NCBI GenBank assembly: GCA_947074245.1
Contig: CAMTOW010000019.1
Span: 1 to 13,181, forward strand
Origin: an uncultured Bacteroidales bacterium
GTDB taxonomy: Bacteria; Bacteroidota; Bacteroidia; Bacteroidales; JAUNSR01
Length of the DNA stretch: 13,181 nucleotides
Reading direction: 5' to 3'
The position numbers and the translations under genes are program-made. Below, piece by piece: positions 1-6,988 of this stretch. The notes below the pieces were generated by a model. That model made no database searches. It was given only the letters and a program-made list of their open reading frames with translations, and was not told where the DNA came from. Within the stretch, counting starts at the first letter, position 1; each line of letters begins with the position of its first letter.

Positions 1-926
1 CGAAAACGAAACCAAATCGCAATTCCGGAAAGAAGAGGAACCCGAGAGGGCAGCGAATAACAAAGGGAGCTGAAATGCACTATTTTACGACTACGAGACA
101 GAGTAGAGTCGTCACGCAACATCGTTGCCGCCGTAACGAATTTATAACGTGCGGTAAGAGCAATCTGATCTGAAAAGGCCTTATGCGTATCCGCTCCCGG
201 AATACACATACAAGCACGATACTCACATGCCGCCGCATAAAGCACACTATGGGGAGGGACCCAACGAGAACTCAGCGAGCCGGGTAGAATCCGATAACGA
301 TAAAGCAAGTCGGGAATCAGCGTGATGCTACGCACATAGCGACAGTATGTAAAGGTGAAGAGATGATCTTCGCAATAGCGGATCGTTTCATCGAAACCTA
401 TTTTATGTTGTTGAATCAATGATCGCTTGAATATCCGGTTCCAAAGAAAACCATAGCACCGCGCCTGCTCCTGAATGACAAGAGCATCGCATATCTTATC
501 CGTATGAAGAAAGGGTGGAGAACAAGGAGTCACCGAATCGGAAGCCACGCGCTCGAATCCGAATACAACCAAATCGGTATCGGATCGGGTAAAAACCGTT
601 TCCTGACACACCGACAAAAGACGGGGTGAGAGCGTATCGTCAGCATCCACAAACAGGATCCATTCGCCACAGGCCAGGGATAGGCCGAGATTGCGCGCCG
701 CACTAACACCCCCATTGGGTCGACTAACGAGACGAAAACGAGCATCACCATCACAAAACGTCCGAGCAATACGACAAGAATCATCGGTACTCCCATCGTC
801 GATCAGGATCACTTCGAAATCGGAAAAATATTGCGCTGCTACCGAAGCGAGCGTTTCGGCAAGCCATTCGGCAGCATTGTAAACAGGTATGATAACAGAA
901 AAGAAGGGGTTTACGGAACTTTTCAT
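1..926 (-). CDS. Glycosyltransferase family 2 (GT-A fold), 3' end off the window
   Basis: The frame is open from an ATG at 926 to the left edge with no stop, giving about 308 visible residues. The N-terminus is a typical inverting GT2 domain: a FFSVIIPVYN first beta strand (residues 8-17), LIDDGSTDDS (41-50), RPNGGVSAARN (69-79) and the metal/nucleotide-binding FVDADD (92-97). An ED pair in a YCEDHLF context near the middle suits the catalytic base. It probably transfers a sugar from a nucleotide donor to the lipid-linked glycan at the cytoplasmic face of the membrane; donor and acceptor cannot be read. The first ~99 residues align without gaps to the GT2 at 12028-13038. The protein is unusually rich in cysteine (about 13 in the visible part). 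It lies 79 bp after the aminotransferase, with a terminator-like hairpin in between, so it may be partly uncoupled from the genes before it. Family call is firm; specificity unknown. Confidence 0.9.
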   Translation of the reverse strand, partial: MKSSVNPFFSVIIPVYNAAEWLAETLASVAAQYFSDFEVILIDDGSTDDSCRIARTFCDGDARFRLVSRPNGGVSAARNLGLSLACGEWILFVDADDTLSPRLLSVCQETVFTRSDTDLVVFGFERVASDSVTPCSPPFLHTDKICDALVIQEQARCYGFLWNRIFKRSLIQQHKIGFDETIRYCEDHLFTFTYCRYVRSITLIPDLLYRYRILPGSLSSRWVPPHSVLYAAACEYRACMCIPGADTHKAFSDQIALTARYKFVTAATMLRDDSTLSRSRKIVHFSSLCYSLPSRVPLLSGIAIWFRF

Positions 927-955
927 GGCATTGTGATACGATTGAAAAAGAGAAG

Positions 956-992
956 GCCGCAGTGAAGATATCATGATCATCTTTACTGCGGC
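956..992 (-). terminator. Rho-independent terminator-like hairpin after the aminotransferase
   Basis: Two 14-base arms (956-969 and 979-992) are complementary apart from one position and enclose a 9-base loop. On the minus strand the stem starts and ends with GCCGC/GCGGC, has a single A-C mismatch, and is followed at once by CTTCTCTTTTTC (955-944). It begins 13 bases after the aminotransferase stop. The T-rich tail is on the minus-strand side only, so it should act on leftward transcription. It may be a true terminator or a partial attenuator for the GT2 that starts 29 bases further on. Confidence 0.7.
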
Positions 993-1005
993 TCAGCTAT
1001 CATTA

Positions 1006-2151
1006 TCAGAGCCGCAGAAGGATCTCAATGATCCGATCTTGATCGGCATGGGTTACGAGGGGACCGGAAGGGAGGCAAACGCCCTGCCGGAAAAGCGTTT
1101 CGCAAACATCGCCACCATAATACGGAGCATCGGCGAATACGGGTTGCAAGTGCATCGGCTTCCAAAGATGGCGCGCTTCGATGTTTTCCGCTTCGAGACG
1201 CCGGCAGATGTCGGCCGGAGTGATGCCACCCGCCAATTCGGGATTGACCCGGAGCGCGGTGAGCCAGAAGTTGGAGCGGAAGCGAGGGTCGGGTTCGCAC
1301 TGGAAGGTGAATCCGGGGCGAACGCTCAAATTCGCCGCATAGTAGCGGTTGATGGCACGACGCGTCTGCACATACGCGTTGAGAACCGTCATCTGGCCGC
1401 GACCGATACCCGCACACACATTGCTAAGGCGGTAGTTGTAGCCAATCGAGGAATGCTGATACCAGGGCGCTTGATCGCGCGCCTGAGTAGCCAGAAAAAG
1501 AGTATGATCGCGCGCCGAACCATCGGGGCAAACCAAGGCTCCGCCTCCGGAGGTCGTAATGATCTTGTTGCCATTGAACGAAAGCGCGCCATAGCGACCC
1601 AACGTACCACACGGGCGACCATCGAACCGAGAACCGAGCGCTTCCGCCGCATCCTCAACAACCGGAATCCCATAACGGGAAGCTATCTCCAGAATGGCAT
1701 CCATGCGAGCCGGCATACCATAAAGATGAACCGGGATGATCGCTGCCGGAAGAGAACCTTTGATACGAAGCCGATCAAGAATCGCCTCTTCGAGACGAAG
1801 GGGATCCATATTCCAAGATCCGGGTTCGGAATCGACGAACACGGGATCGGCACCTACGTAGCGAATGGGATTGGCAGACGCGGCAAACGTGAAGCTCTGA
1901 CAGATCACTTCATCGCCCGAACCCACACCAAGCGCAAGCAACGCCAGATGGAGGGCCGCCGTACCCGAAGAGAGGGCCGCAACCCGAAAGGAAGGATTCT
2001 CGCCCGTGGCAAGATACTCTTCGAGATCGGATTCGAAGCCGTCGACGTTGGGTCCCAAAGGAGCGATCCAGTCGGTGGCAAACGCATCGTCGATAAATTC
2101 ACGTTCGCGACCCGACATGCGGGCCAGCGAAAGATAGATACGCGGTTTCAT
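1006..2151 (-). CDS. PLP-dependent sugar 4-aminotransferase (DegT/DnrJ/EryC1/StrS family; PglE/EpsN/WcfR-like)
   Basis: This 381-residue protein belongs to the fold-type I aminotransferases that convert UDP-4-keto-6-deoxy-HexNAc to the 4-amino sugar, with PLP and normally glutamate. Visible marks are DWIAPLGPNVDGFE near the N-terminus (27-40), SSGTAALHLAL (61-71, phosphate binding), SFTFAASANP (86-95), VVEDAAEALG (164-173, the Asp that pairs with the PLP ring nitrogen) and SFNGNKIITTSGGG (191-204), with Lys196 as the Schiff-base lysine. GYNYRLSN (237-244) and the KPMHLQPVF region match the PglE/EpsN/WcfR branch. An in-frame ATG 24 codons upstream exists, but the ATG at 2151 is preferred: family homology begins at KPRIYL, and it falls one base after the stop of the small upstream gene, suggesting translational coupling. 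Length is normal and the key residues are intact. It probably supplies the amino sugar used by the phosphoglycosyl transferase at 7752-8447. The exact sugar (bacillosamine-type gluco or AAT-Gal-type galacto) cannot be decided. Confidence 0.93.
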   Translation of the reverse strand: MKPRIYLSLARMSGREREFIDDAFATDWIAPLGPNVDGFESDLEEYLATGENPSFRVAALSSGTAALHLALLALGVGSGDEVICQSFTFAASANPIRYVGADPVFVDSEPGSWNMDPLRLEEAILDRLRIKGSLPAAIIPVHLYGMPARMDAILEIASRYGIPVVEDAAEALGSRFDGRPCGTLGRYGALSFNGNKIITTSGGGALVCPDGSARDHTLFLATQARDQAPWYQHSSIGYNYRLSNVCAGIGRGQMTVLNAYVQTRRAINRYYAANLSVRPGFTFQCEPDPRFRSNFWLTALRVNPELAGGITPADICRRLEAENIEARHLWKPMHLQPVFADAPYYGGDVCETLFRQGVCLPSGPLVTHADQDRIIEILLRL

Positions 2152-2152
2152 A

Positions 2153-2395
2153 TCATTCGTTGGTTTCAGCAGACCGCACGGAACGACGCAGGCGTAACAA
2201 CCCATAGAGGAGAAGCGTGCCAAGCAGGAGCCAGAACGTATCGGCTACGGGCATGATGAATCCCGGATCGCCGGGATTGGGCCCGAAGTCGTCGCTCCTA
2301 CCCGCATTGCTCTTCGGCGATCCGGAGAATATCGGATCGGCACCGAACATCGGCGAGGCGTCGTAGGTTTGTTTCGGAGTCAAATCTGATGTCAT
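2153..2395 (-). CDS. Small membrane protein with PEP-CTERM-like C-terminal tail (80 aa)
   Basis: I do not recognise a named family. The first ~47 residues are polar, rich in Gly, Pro, Asp and Ser, with no signal peptide. Then come a short motif MPVAD (48-52), one hydrophobic helix (about 53-67, rich in Leu) and a basic cluster RLRRSVR (68-74), ending in AETNE. Motif, single helix and Arg cluster in that order at the C-terminus is the layout of PEP-CTERM and related sorting tails processed by exosortases, and of the short PID-CTERM-like proteins of Bacteroidota. Evidence that it is real: the ATG lies 12 bases after the stop of the 906-residue gene, and its stop is separated by one base from the aminotransferase start. 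It is in the same frame as the 906-residue protein (TAA, four codons, ATG). It could instead be a plain N-out single-pass protein. Function unknown. Confidence 0.72.
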   Translation of the reverse strand: MTSDLTPKQTYDASPMFGADPIFSGSPKSNAGRSDDFGPNPGDPGFIMPVADTFWLLLGTLLLYGLLRLRRSVRSAETNE

Positions 2396-2407
2396 ATAGG
2401 TGTGCAG

Positions 2408-5128
2408 TTAGGGAATTAGTTTGTAGGTTTCCGATGCCGACGCGGTATGGACCGTAACGATCAGGATACCGGCAGCAGGTACGGAAAGAGTGGCTTCCGC
2501 CGAAGGAGCCAGATCCGCCGAAGCGACCAAGTCGCCGGAAACGGTATATACGCGCAAGCGTGCCGCCTCTTCCGCTACGGAAACCGAGAGCAGAGAACCG
2601 GAGCGAGACAGATTGGCCCGCAGACCGGTTACGGGACGGGACAGGGAAGTATCGAGACGAGGACGAACCTGAAGCAGGAACCTATATTCGCCCGAAGCAG
2701 GCGCCTCAAAACGGATGGAATCGTTGGACGCAATCAGATCCGAGCTAACACCCGAAGGATCGATCAACGAAACGCGATACCGTTCACCCAACGTATTTTC
2801 CTCCAGCGACAACGCGTGGACGCCGGCACGAAGGGTCGTGAGACAAACGGGAATTGAAATTCCGTCATCGGGCAGCGGAACATTCTGAACCGCGCAAGGA
2901 GAGATTCCCTTGAGCGAATAGAAGTTGAACCCACTCCCGTTGAGCATCTTGCCCAAATCGTATCCCGCCTGATAGGAATCGCTTCCATCGGGATCAAACT
3001 CGATGGTGAACCGATCGGAACGAGCGCCGTCGGTCGCCGAAAGATGAATCGAAGGGATGGATGTATCCGAAACGTATAACGCAGGCGCATTCAGCACGGT
3101 AACACGAGAAGCACCATTGAAATAGAGCTCCCGATTGGTGGGAATCTGCAAGAAGATGGACTGAAAACTTCCGATCGTAGCTTCGCCGCGACGCACATAG
3201 CGATAACCATCGGCTTCGGCATCATCCACATACGCATAGCGAGGCATCTCACCGGCGTCTCCCAGTTCGCCATTCGGCGTTGAGAACCGAGAGTCTGATC
3301 CGAACGTACTTCCAATCAGATTCCAACCCCGGTCGTAATCACGGAGTTCGAGTTCGCGGGTATAATCGGCATCGGAACAGTGCGTAGAGGTCAGTGAAAC
3401 CTTACGACTCAGATAATCGTATTTAATCGACCCGTTGACCAAACGAGGATACGGGCTATAATTGAAGATCTCTTCGGACTTTTCGGGAGCATAAAATACA
3501 ACCGGTAGAACGGATGAGGCATTCGGATAAAGGGAACGCGCCACTTTTACGGTATATCCCTTAGAAGCCAACAATTTAGGACGCGAAGAACCTCCGCTCG
3601 CCATATTGACAAAACCAGAAATACCGCGCCCCCGTTGCACCTCATCGTAATAAAGGATGCGTACATTCTCATCGAGCACCGCATCGCGACCGCCGACACG
3701 AACACTATCGGTCGTGAACGGAAGCCCCACGAAACTCCAACGATCATAAGGGATACGGGATTCGGCACGAATGTCTTTAATAACGCGCAGACCCGGACGG
3801 AAAAGGATCTTCGATTGGTCGCCTTCCATTCCAACCTCATAATGAGAGTTCGAAACAAGGCCTCCCCACGAGGAGCCATCCCCAATAATACGTACCCGGT
3901 TGAATACAGCCAGGGTGCCAGGAGGCACGGTGAGTTCGCCTTCGGGCAGAATTTCCAAGTCGTACATTCCGTGAATGCTTTCGCGATAACGGGTCTTACC
4001 AGAGATCTGCACCGTCTTTGCCTGTGTAAAGATATCTACGGGAAAATAAGATTTATCGGAAAGAGAACCCGGATCGGGGTATTTGAGACGAGCCTGCACG
4101 GCTACTCGATAATAGTGAGTAGAGGGACGAAGACGTTCGCGCACGGTGATGGGAGTGCCGTCGATCAGTTCGGTACTGAAACCGTCGATGGTAACGTATT
4201 CGCTTTTCTTCATCTCTTCCAGCACCGATTCCCAAGAACCGGTCAGACGCCCCTGAGCAATCGAGAACTCGCCGGTCCAGTCATTCCCCAAGGTATATTC
4301 ATAATAGATGCGGAATTCATAGGCAGGGTCGCCATTGCCGTCATGCTCCCATTTCACATAAAGCTCATTCTTCTCCTCATCGTATTCGACGTTGACATCG
4401 GTAGGCGCCGCTACATATTTCGCACCCGAAGCTCCATCACGAAGCTCCACATTACGCAACGACCACTCTTTTACAGCCGGAGAACGATCGGACGCAGCCA
4501 ATCGGGAAGAGGAGTAAGAAGCACCCGTATAGCGGAAAGCAAGACGGACGCGGGAAGCGTTGGCCAAGGCCGCCGCATCGGCAATACGCGTAAAAGAGGA
4601 TGCCGTGTAGAATCGATCTCCATCCGCATCGGTTTCGTATTCGCCAGAATTATTCAGGGACAGATCGGGAGAGCCTGATACGGGGATCCAACCGAGGGTA
4701 TCGGCAGAGATCTCATCGCCCAATTTGTAGTAAATCGAGATGGCCGCACCCGGAAAACGACAGGCAGACTCGAAAGACACCCCCAGAGAACGATTTCGAA
4801 ACTGCGTCAGATCAATCTCCGGAGAGATGAGCCAAGACACTTTCGGGTTGACGAAAGCCTGATCGTCGGTATCGGACCCGATGCCCCAACCGACACAAGC
4901 CGCTTCGTCGCCGAACGTCCAGCGGGCATTTTCTCGTAACGCACCCTCCGCCTGATAAGCGGAACCCACGACCACCCAACCTGCGTGATCGTCTTTGGTA
5001 AGCGTCCATGATTTTAACACATCTCCGTCTGTCGAAGAGAGTGCCCAAACCGGCACGGATGCGAAGAACATAAGCAGACCGGATATCCATCCGACTGTAT
5101 TGGACTTATCGATTCGCTTCATCATCAT
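2408..5128 (-). CDS. Large secreted surface protein with type IX secretion (T9SS) type A sorting domain
   Basis: 906 residues. A Sec signal peptide is clear: MMMKR, a hydrophobic core at about 12-26, and a V-W-A cleavage site after residue 29. Residues ~35-230 resemble the beta-rich jellyroll seen in choice-of-anchor J/adhesin-type domains. Residues ~241-367 look like a fibronectin type III domain (APTDVNV start, YEFRIYY, STHYYRVAVQA). The middle holds patterns common in Bacteroidota surface proteins: RWSFVGLPF (463-471), GWNLIGSTFGSD (601-612) and a GSFQSIFLQI stretch. Residues ~700-825 form another beta domain, and 828-906 are a T9SS C-terminal domain (RLRVYTVSGDLV, then VPAAGILIVTV, ending YKLIP). 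The protein is thus predicted to cross the outer membrane by T9SS and, in known systems, be attached to a surface polysaccharide such as A-LPS. No enzyme motif is seen; an adhesin or structural role is likely. Three ATGs in tandem open the gene (5128, 5125, 5122), and the AT-rich gap upstream should hold its promoter. The stop is directly followed by the 80-residue gene. Confidence 0.88.
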   Translation of the reverse strand: MMMKRIDKSNTVGWISGLLMFFASVPVWALSSTDGDVLKSWTLTKDDHAGWVVVGSAYQAEGALRENARWTFGDEAACVGWGIGSDTDDQAFVNPKVSWLISPEIDLTQFRNRSLGVSFESACRFPGAAISIYYKLGDEISADTLGWIPVSGSPDLSLNNSGEYETDADGDRFYTASSFTRIADAAALANASRVRLAFRYTGASYSSSRLAASDRSPAVKEWSLRNVELRDGASGAKYVAAPTDVNVEYDEEKNELYVKWEHDGNGDPAYEFRIYYEYTLGNDWTGEFSIAQGRLTGSWESVLEEMKKSEYVTIDGFSTELIDGTPITVRERLRPSTHYYRVAVQARLKYPDPGSLSDKSYFPVDIFTQAKTVQISGKTRYRESIHGMYDLEILPEGELTVPPGTLAVFNRVRIIGDGSSWGGLVSNSHYEVGMEGDQSKILFRPGLRVIKDIRAESRIPYDRWSFVGLPFTTDSVRVGGRDAVLDENVRILYYDEVQRGRGISGFVNMASGGSSRPKLLASKGYTVKVARSLYPNASSVLPVVFYAPEKSEEIFNYSPYPRLVNGSIKYDYLSRKVSLTSTHCSDADYTRELELRDYDRGWNLIGSTFGSDSRFSTPNGELGDAGEMPRYAYVDDAEADGYRYVRRGEATIGSFQSIFLQIPTNRELYFNGASRVTVLNAPALYVSDTSIPSIHLSATDGARSDRFTIEFDPDGSDSYQAGYDLGKMLNGSGFNFYSLKGISPCAVQNVPLPDDGISIPVCLTTLRAGVHALSLEENTLGERYRVSLIDPSGVSSDLIASNDSIRFEAPASGEYRFLLQVRPRLDTSLSRPVTGLRANLSRSGSLLSVSVAEEAARLRVYTVSGDLVASADLAPSAEATLSVPAAGILIVTVHTASASETYKLIP

Positions 5129-5314
5129 GTATAAACTCTTTCTTAATTAATAGACTTTTGCTCGATCCAAATGTGAATTCAATGTGTTTATTTGGTAAAA
5201 ATAGCATTTTTTTTAATATTAAAGCCATAAAATAGTTAAAGTGAATTTTCGGGAATCATTTTATTGTGATTTCCAACAAATTACTTCTTGAGAACAATTC
5301 TTTTTTAGTTAAAA
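5129..5314 (-). promoter_or_regulatory. AT-rich intergenic region, probable promoter of the T9SS protein gene
   Basis: This 186-base gap between the flippase stop and the T9SS cargo start is by far the longest non-coding stretch and is strikingly AT-rich compared with its neighbours. On the minus strand two imperfect matches to the Bacteroidetes -7 consensus TAnnTTTG are seen: TATTTTTA (5203-5196) and CACATTTG (5175-5168, about 40 bases before the ATG). Neither has a convincing -33 TTTG. A weak 8-bp inverted repeat with one mismatch (5251-5258 and 5267-5274) lies nearer the flippase and could be a poor terminator. I infer a promoter from position and base composition; the exact start site cannot be set. 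Confidence 0.45.
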
Positions 5315-6847
5315 TCAATGATTCAGACGGGTTTTCAAGCGATTCAGCCGATCCCGTAAAAATTCTTTTTCCAACGAGGAAAGTCCGACCCATCCAACAA
5401 CGAACAAGGTGATCAATACGCTGAGCCCCGAAAACGCCAGAAAACTCCAAAAGGAGTCAGTTATAAACAGCGTGCTCAGAAACGCTACAGCAGGCAGGGT
5501 AAGCAGCGTAACAGCCGAAACGCGGAGCAACACACCGGAAAGGAACGCCCCAACACTCAATACGCCCAAACGCCGTAAAATAAAGAGACGGGCAAACGTA
5601 GCCAAAACAGAAAAACCGATCATGACGTACATCGTAATCTGCGGATCGGCACCTCTTCGCAAAAGAAACCAAGATACAGGCAAATTCAGCAGCAGAATAC
5701 CACCGACCAACGCCTGATAGAGACGGATGCGCCCCGTAGCCTGAGCCGCCGTCATGAGCGTGCCGGAAAGTGAGTTGACCAATGCATTGATGAGAATAAG
5801 CCGGGTAAACATTACGGTATAAGCGGGTACATCTTTGAGCCACCAAGTCAGCAGAAGATCGGTCCGGAACAGAACCGGAATCACCATAACCAGCAGAAGA
5901 TAGTATGAAAGACGGCTTCCCACCAATATGAGCCGCTGCATGTAATCGGCTTCACCTCCCGAATGAGATTTAACGATCCGGGGATTGAGAGCCATCTGGA
6001 AATTCCCGACGAAGCCTGTGATCGCCGAGTTGACCTGCGTAGCGATCCCATTCGCCGCATTCAGCAAAGGGCCGAAAAATATATTGAGCAGAATATTGAT
6101 TCCCTGGGTGAAGCCAACCGCAGCCATATTTCCAAAGAGATTCCATCCCGCATAGCCAATCAATTCGCGCGTCAGGGCGGGATCCCAAACACGAACGTAG
6201 CGTGATTCGGGGAAATGGCGACGACAATAGAATCCGTAGAAAATACGCACGATGAGGGCAATCAGAAAAATATAGAATCCGTAGAAGATAAGACGTGCCT
6301 CCATAAGAGCCAGAAGATAAGCAGCACCAAGCCTGGCACACACTTCGAACACTCCGACATAGGCAAACACATCCATCCGTTCGTGAGAAATGATGATGGC
6401 ATTGTAAGGAACACTGACTACATTGAGCAAAAACGTCAGAATCGAGAACTGGAAGACCCAATTGGCCGCAAGCAACCGGTCGGCAGGGATAGTGAGTTGG
6501 GTATTGACGAACCATACGCCAATGGCTTCCGCCAGAATGAATCCGACACCGCCAATCAGGAAGTGGATGTTGAGCGTCGTTGAAAACAATTTTCGAAGAC
6601 CTTCGAAATCGTCGCGCCCCAAAGCAAATGAAAAATAGCGCTGCGTAGCGGACGCCATGGCTCCATTGAGAAAAGAGAACATGACCACAACCCCGGCGAC
6701 CACATTGTAGATCCCGAAATCGTCCGCACCCAGTTCGCGCAGAATCACGCGAGAGGTATAGAGCGATACGCACATGGTAAAGAGCGTACGCACGTACAAT
6801 AACATGGTATTACGGGCAATCCGTTTATTCTTGGAAGAGTCTGTCAT
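5315..6847 (-). CDS. Polysaccharide flippase, Wzx-type (MOP exporter superfamily)
   Basis: 510 residues, almost entirely hydrophobic helices, about 12-14 membrane segments. The N-terminus is typical of Bacteroidota polysaccharide flippases: KNKRIARNTMLLYVRTLF (6-23), SRVILRELGADDFGIYNVVA (32-51) and MFSFLNGAMASATQRYFSF (56-74). VVSVPYNAIIISHERMDVFA follows in the first half. The likely role is moving undecaprenyl-diphosphate-linked oligosaccharide from the cytoplasmic to the periplasmic leaflet. The frame can be extended 15 codons upstream to a TTG at 6892, but the ATG at 6847 is preferred, since family homology begins just after it and the extension reads as low-complexity acidic sequence. 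It is divergent from the GT25 gene, and the next gene downstream is the T9SS protein after a 186-base gap. Length is as expected and no break is visible. Substrate specificity cannot be read. Confidence 0.92.
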   Translation of the reverse strand: MTDSSKNKRIARNTMLLYVRTLFTMCVSLYTSRVILRELGADDFGIYNVVAGVVVMFSFLNGAMASATQRYFSFALGRDDFEGLRKLFSTTLNIHFLIGGVGFILAEAIGVWFVNTQLTIPADRLLAANWVFQFSILTFLLNVVSVPYNAIIISHERMDVFAYVGVFEVCARLGAAYLLALMEARLIFYGFYIFLIALIVRIFYGFYCRRHFPESRYVRVWDPALTRELIGYAGWNLFGNMAAVGFTQGINILLNIFFGPLLNAANGIATQVNSAITGFVGNFQMALNPRIVKSHSGGEADYMQRLILVGSRLSYYLLLVMVIPVLFRTDLLLTWWLKDVPAYTVMFTRLILINALVNSLSGTLMTAAQATGRIRLYQALVGGILLLNLPVSWFLLRRGADPQITMYVMIGFSVLATFARLFILRRLGVLSVGAFLSGVLLRVSAVTLLTLPAVAFLSTLFITDSFWSFLAFSGLSVLITLFVVGWVGLSSLEKEFLRDRLNRLKTRLNH

Positions 6848-6988
6848 CTTGGCTGATTTGTATATATCTTCTACTTCTACTCCTATCTCCAAACGAAGGG
6901 ATGCCTGGGAAATCTGAATTTTAGGGCGTAAAAGTAGTATAAATTTTAAAGAAGCGTTTATTTTCGTAATGAATTAAAAAAACACCCC
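6848..6988. promoter_or_regulatory. Divergent intergenic region between flippase and GT25 genes
   Basis: 141 bases separate the two divergent starts, so both promoters should lie here. The central part (about 6930-6980) is AT-rich. On the plus strand TATTTTCG (6959-6966) matches the Bacteroidetes -7 consensus apart from one base, 22 bases before the GT25 ATG. On the minus strand TACTTTTA is a one-mismatch candidate for the flippase. No good -33 element and no inverted repeats of the kind that flank invertible capsule promoters were found. Confidence 0.4.

Noticed and set aside
2152..2223. 24-codon N-terminal extension of the aminotransferase
   Set aside because: It overlaps the small upstream gene and is unlike the family; the ATG at 2151, one base after that gene's stop, fits better.
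973..2256. 427-codon plus-strand open frame opposite the aminotransferase
   Set aside because: Rich in Arg, Ile and Thr, with no recognisable motif. It lies antisense to a gene with intact catalytic residues; long antisense frames are expected from the codon use here.
3635..4678. 347-codon plus-strand open frame opposite the T9SS protein
   Set aside because: It is antisense to a protein with a signal peptide and sorting domain, shows no domain or start context, and is best read as a shadow frame.
5251..5274. Inverted repeat after the flippase as a terminator
   Set aside because: The 8-bp stem has one mismatch, is AT-rich, and has no clear T-run right after it on the minus strand; too weak to call on its own.
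6848..6892. TTG-started extension of the flippase
   Set aside because: It encodes a short Glu/Val-rich stretch not found in flippases; the ATG at 6847 matches the usual family start.
6848..6988. Invertible (phase-variable) promoter as in Bacteroides capsule loci
   Set aside because: No pair of inverted repeats of useful length was seen around the divergent gap.
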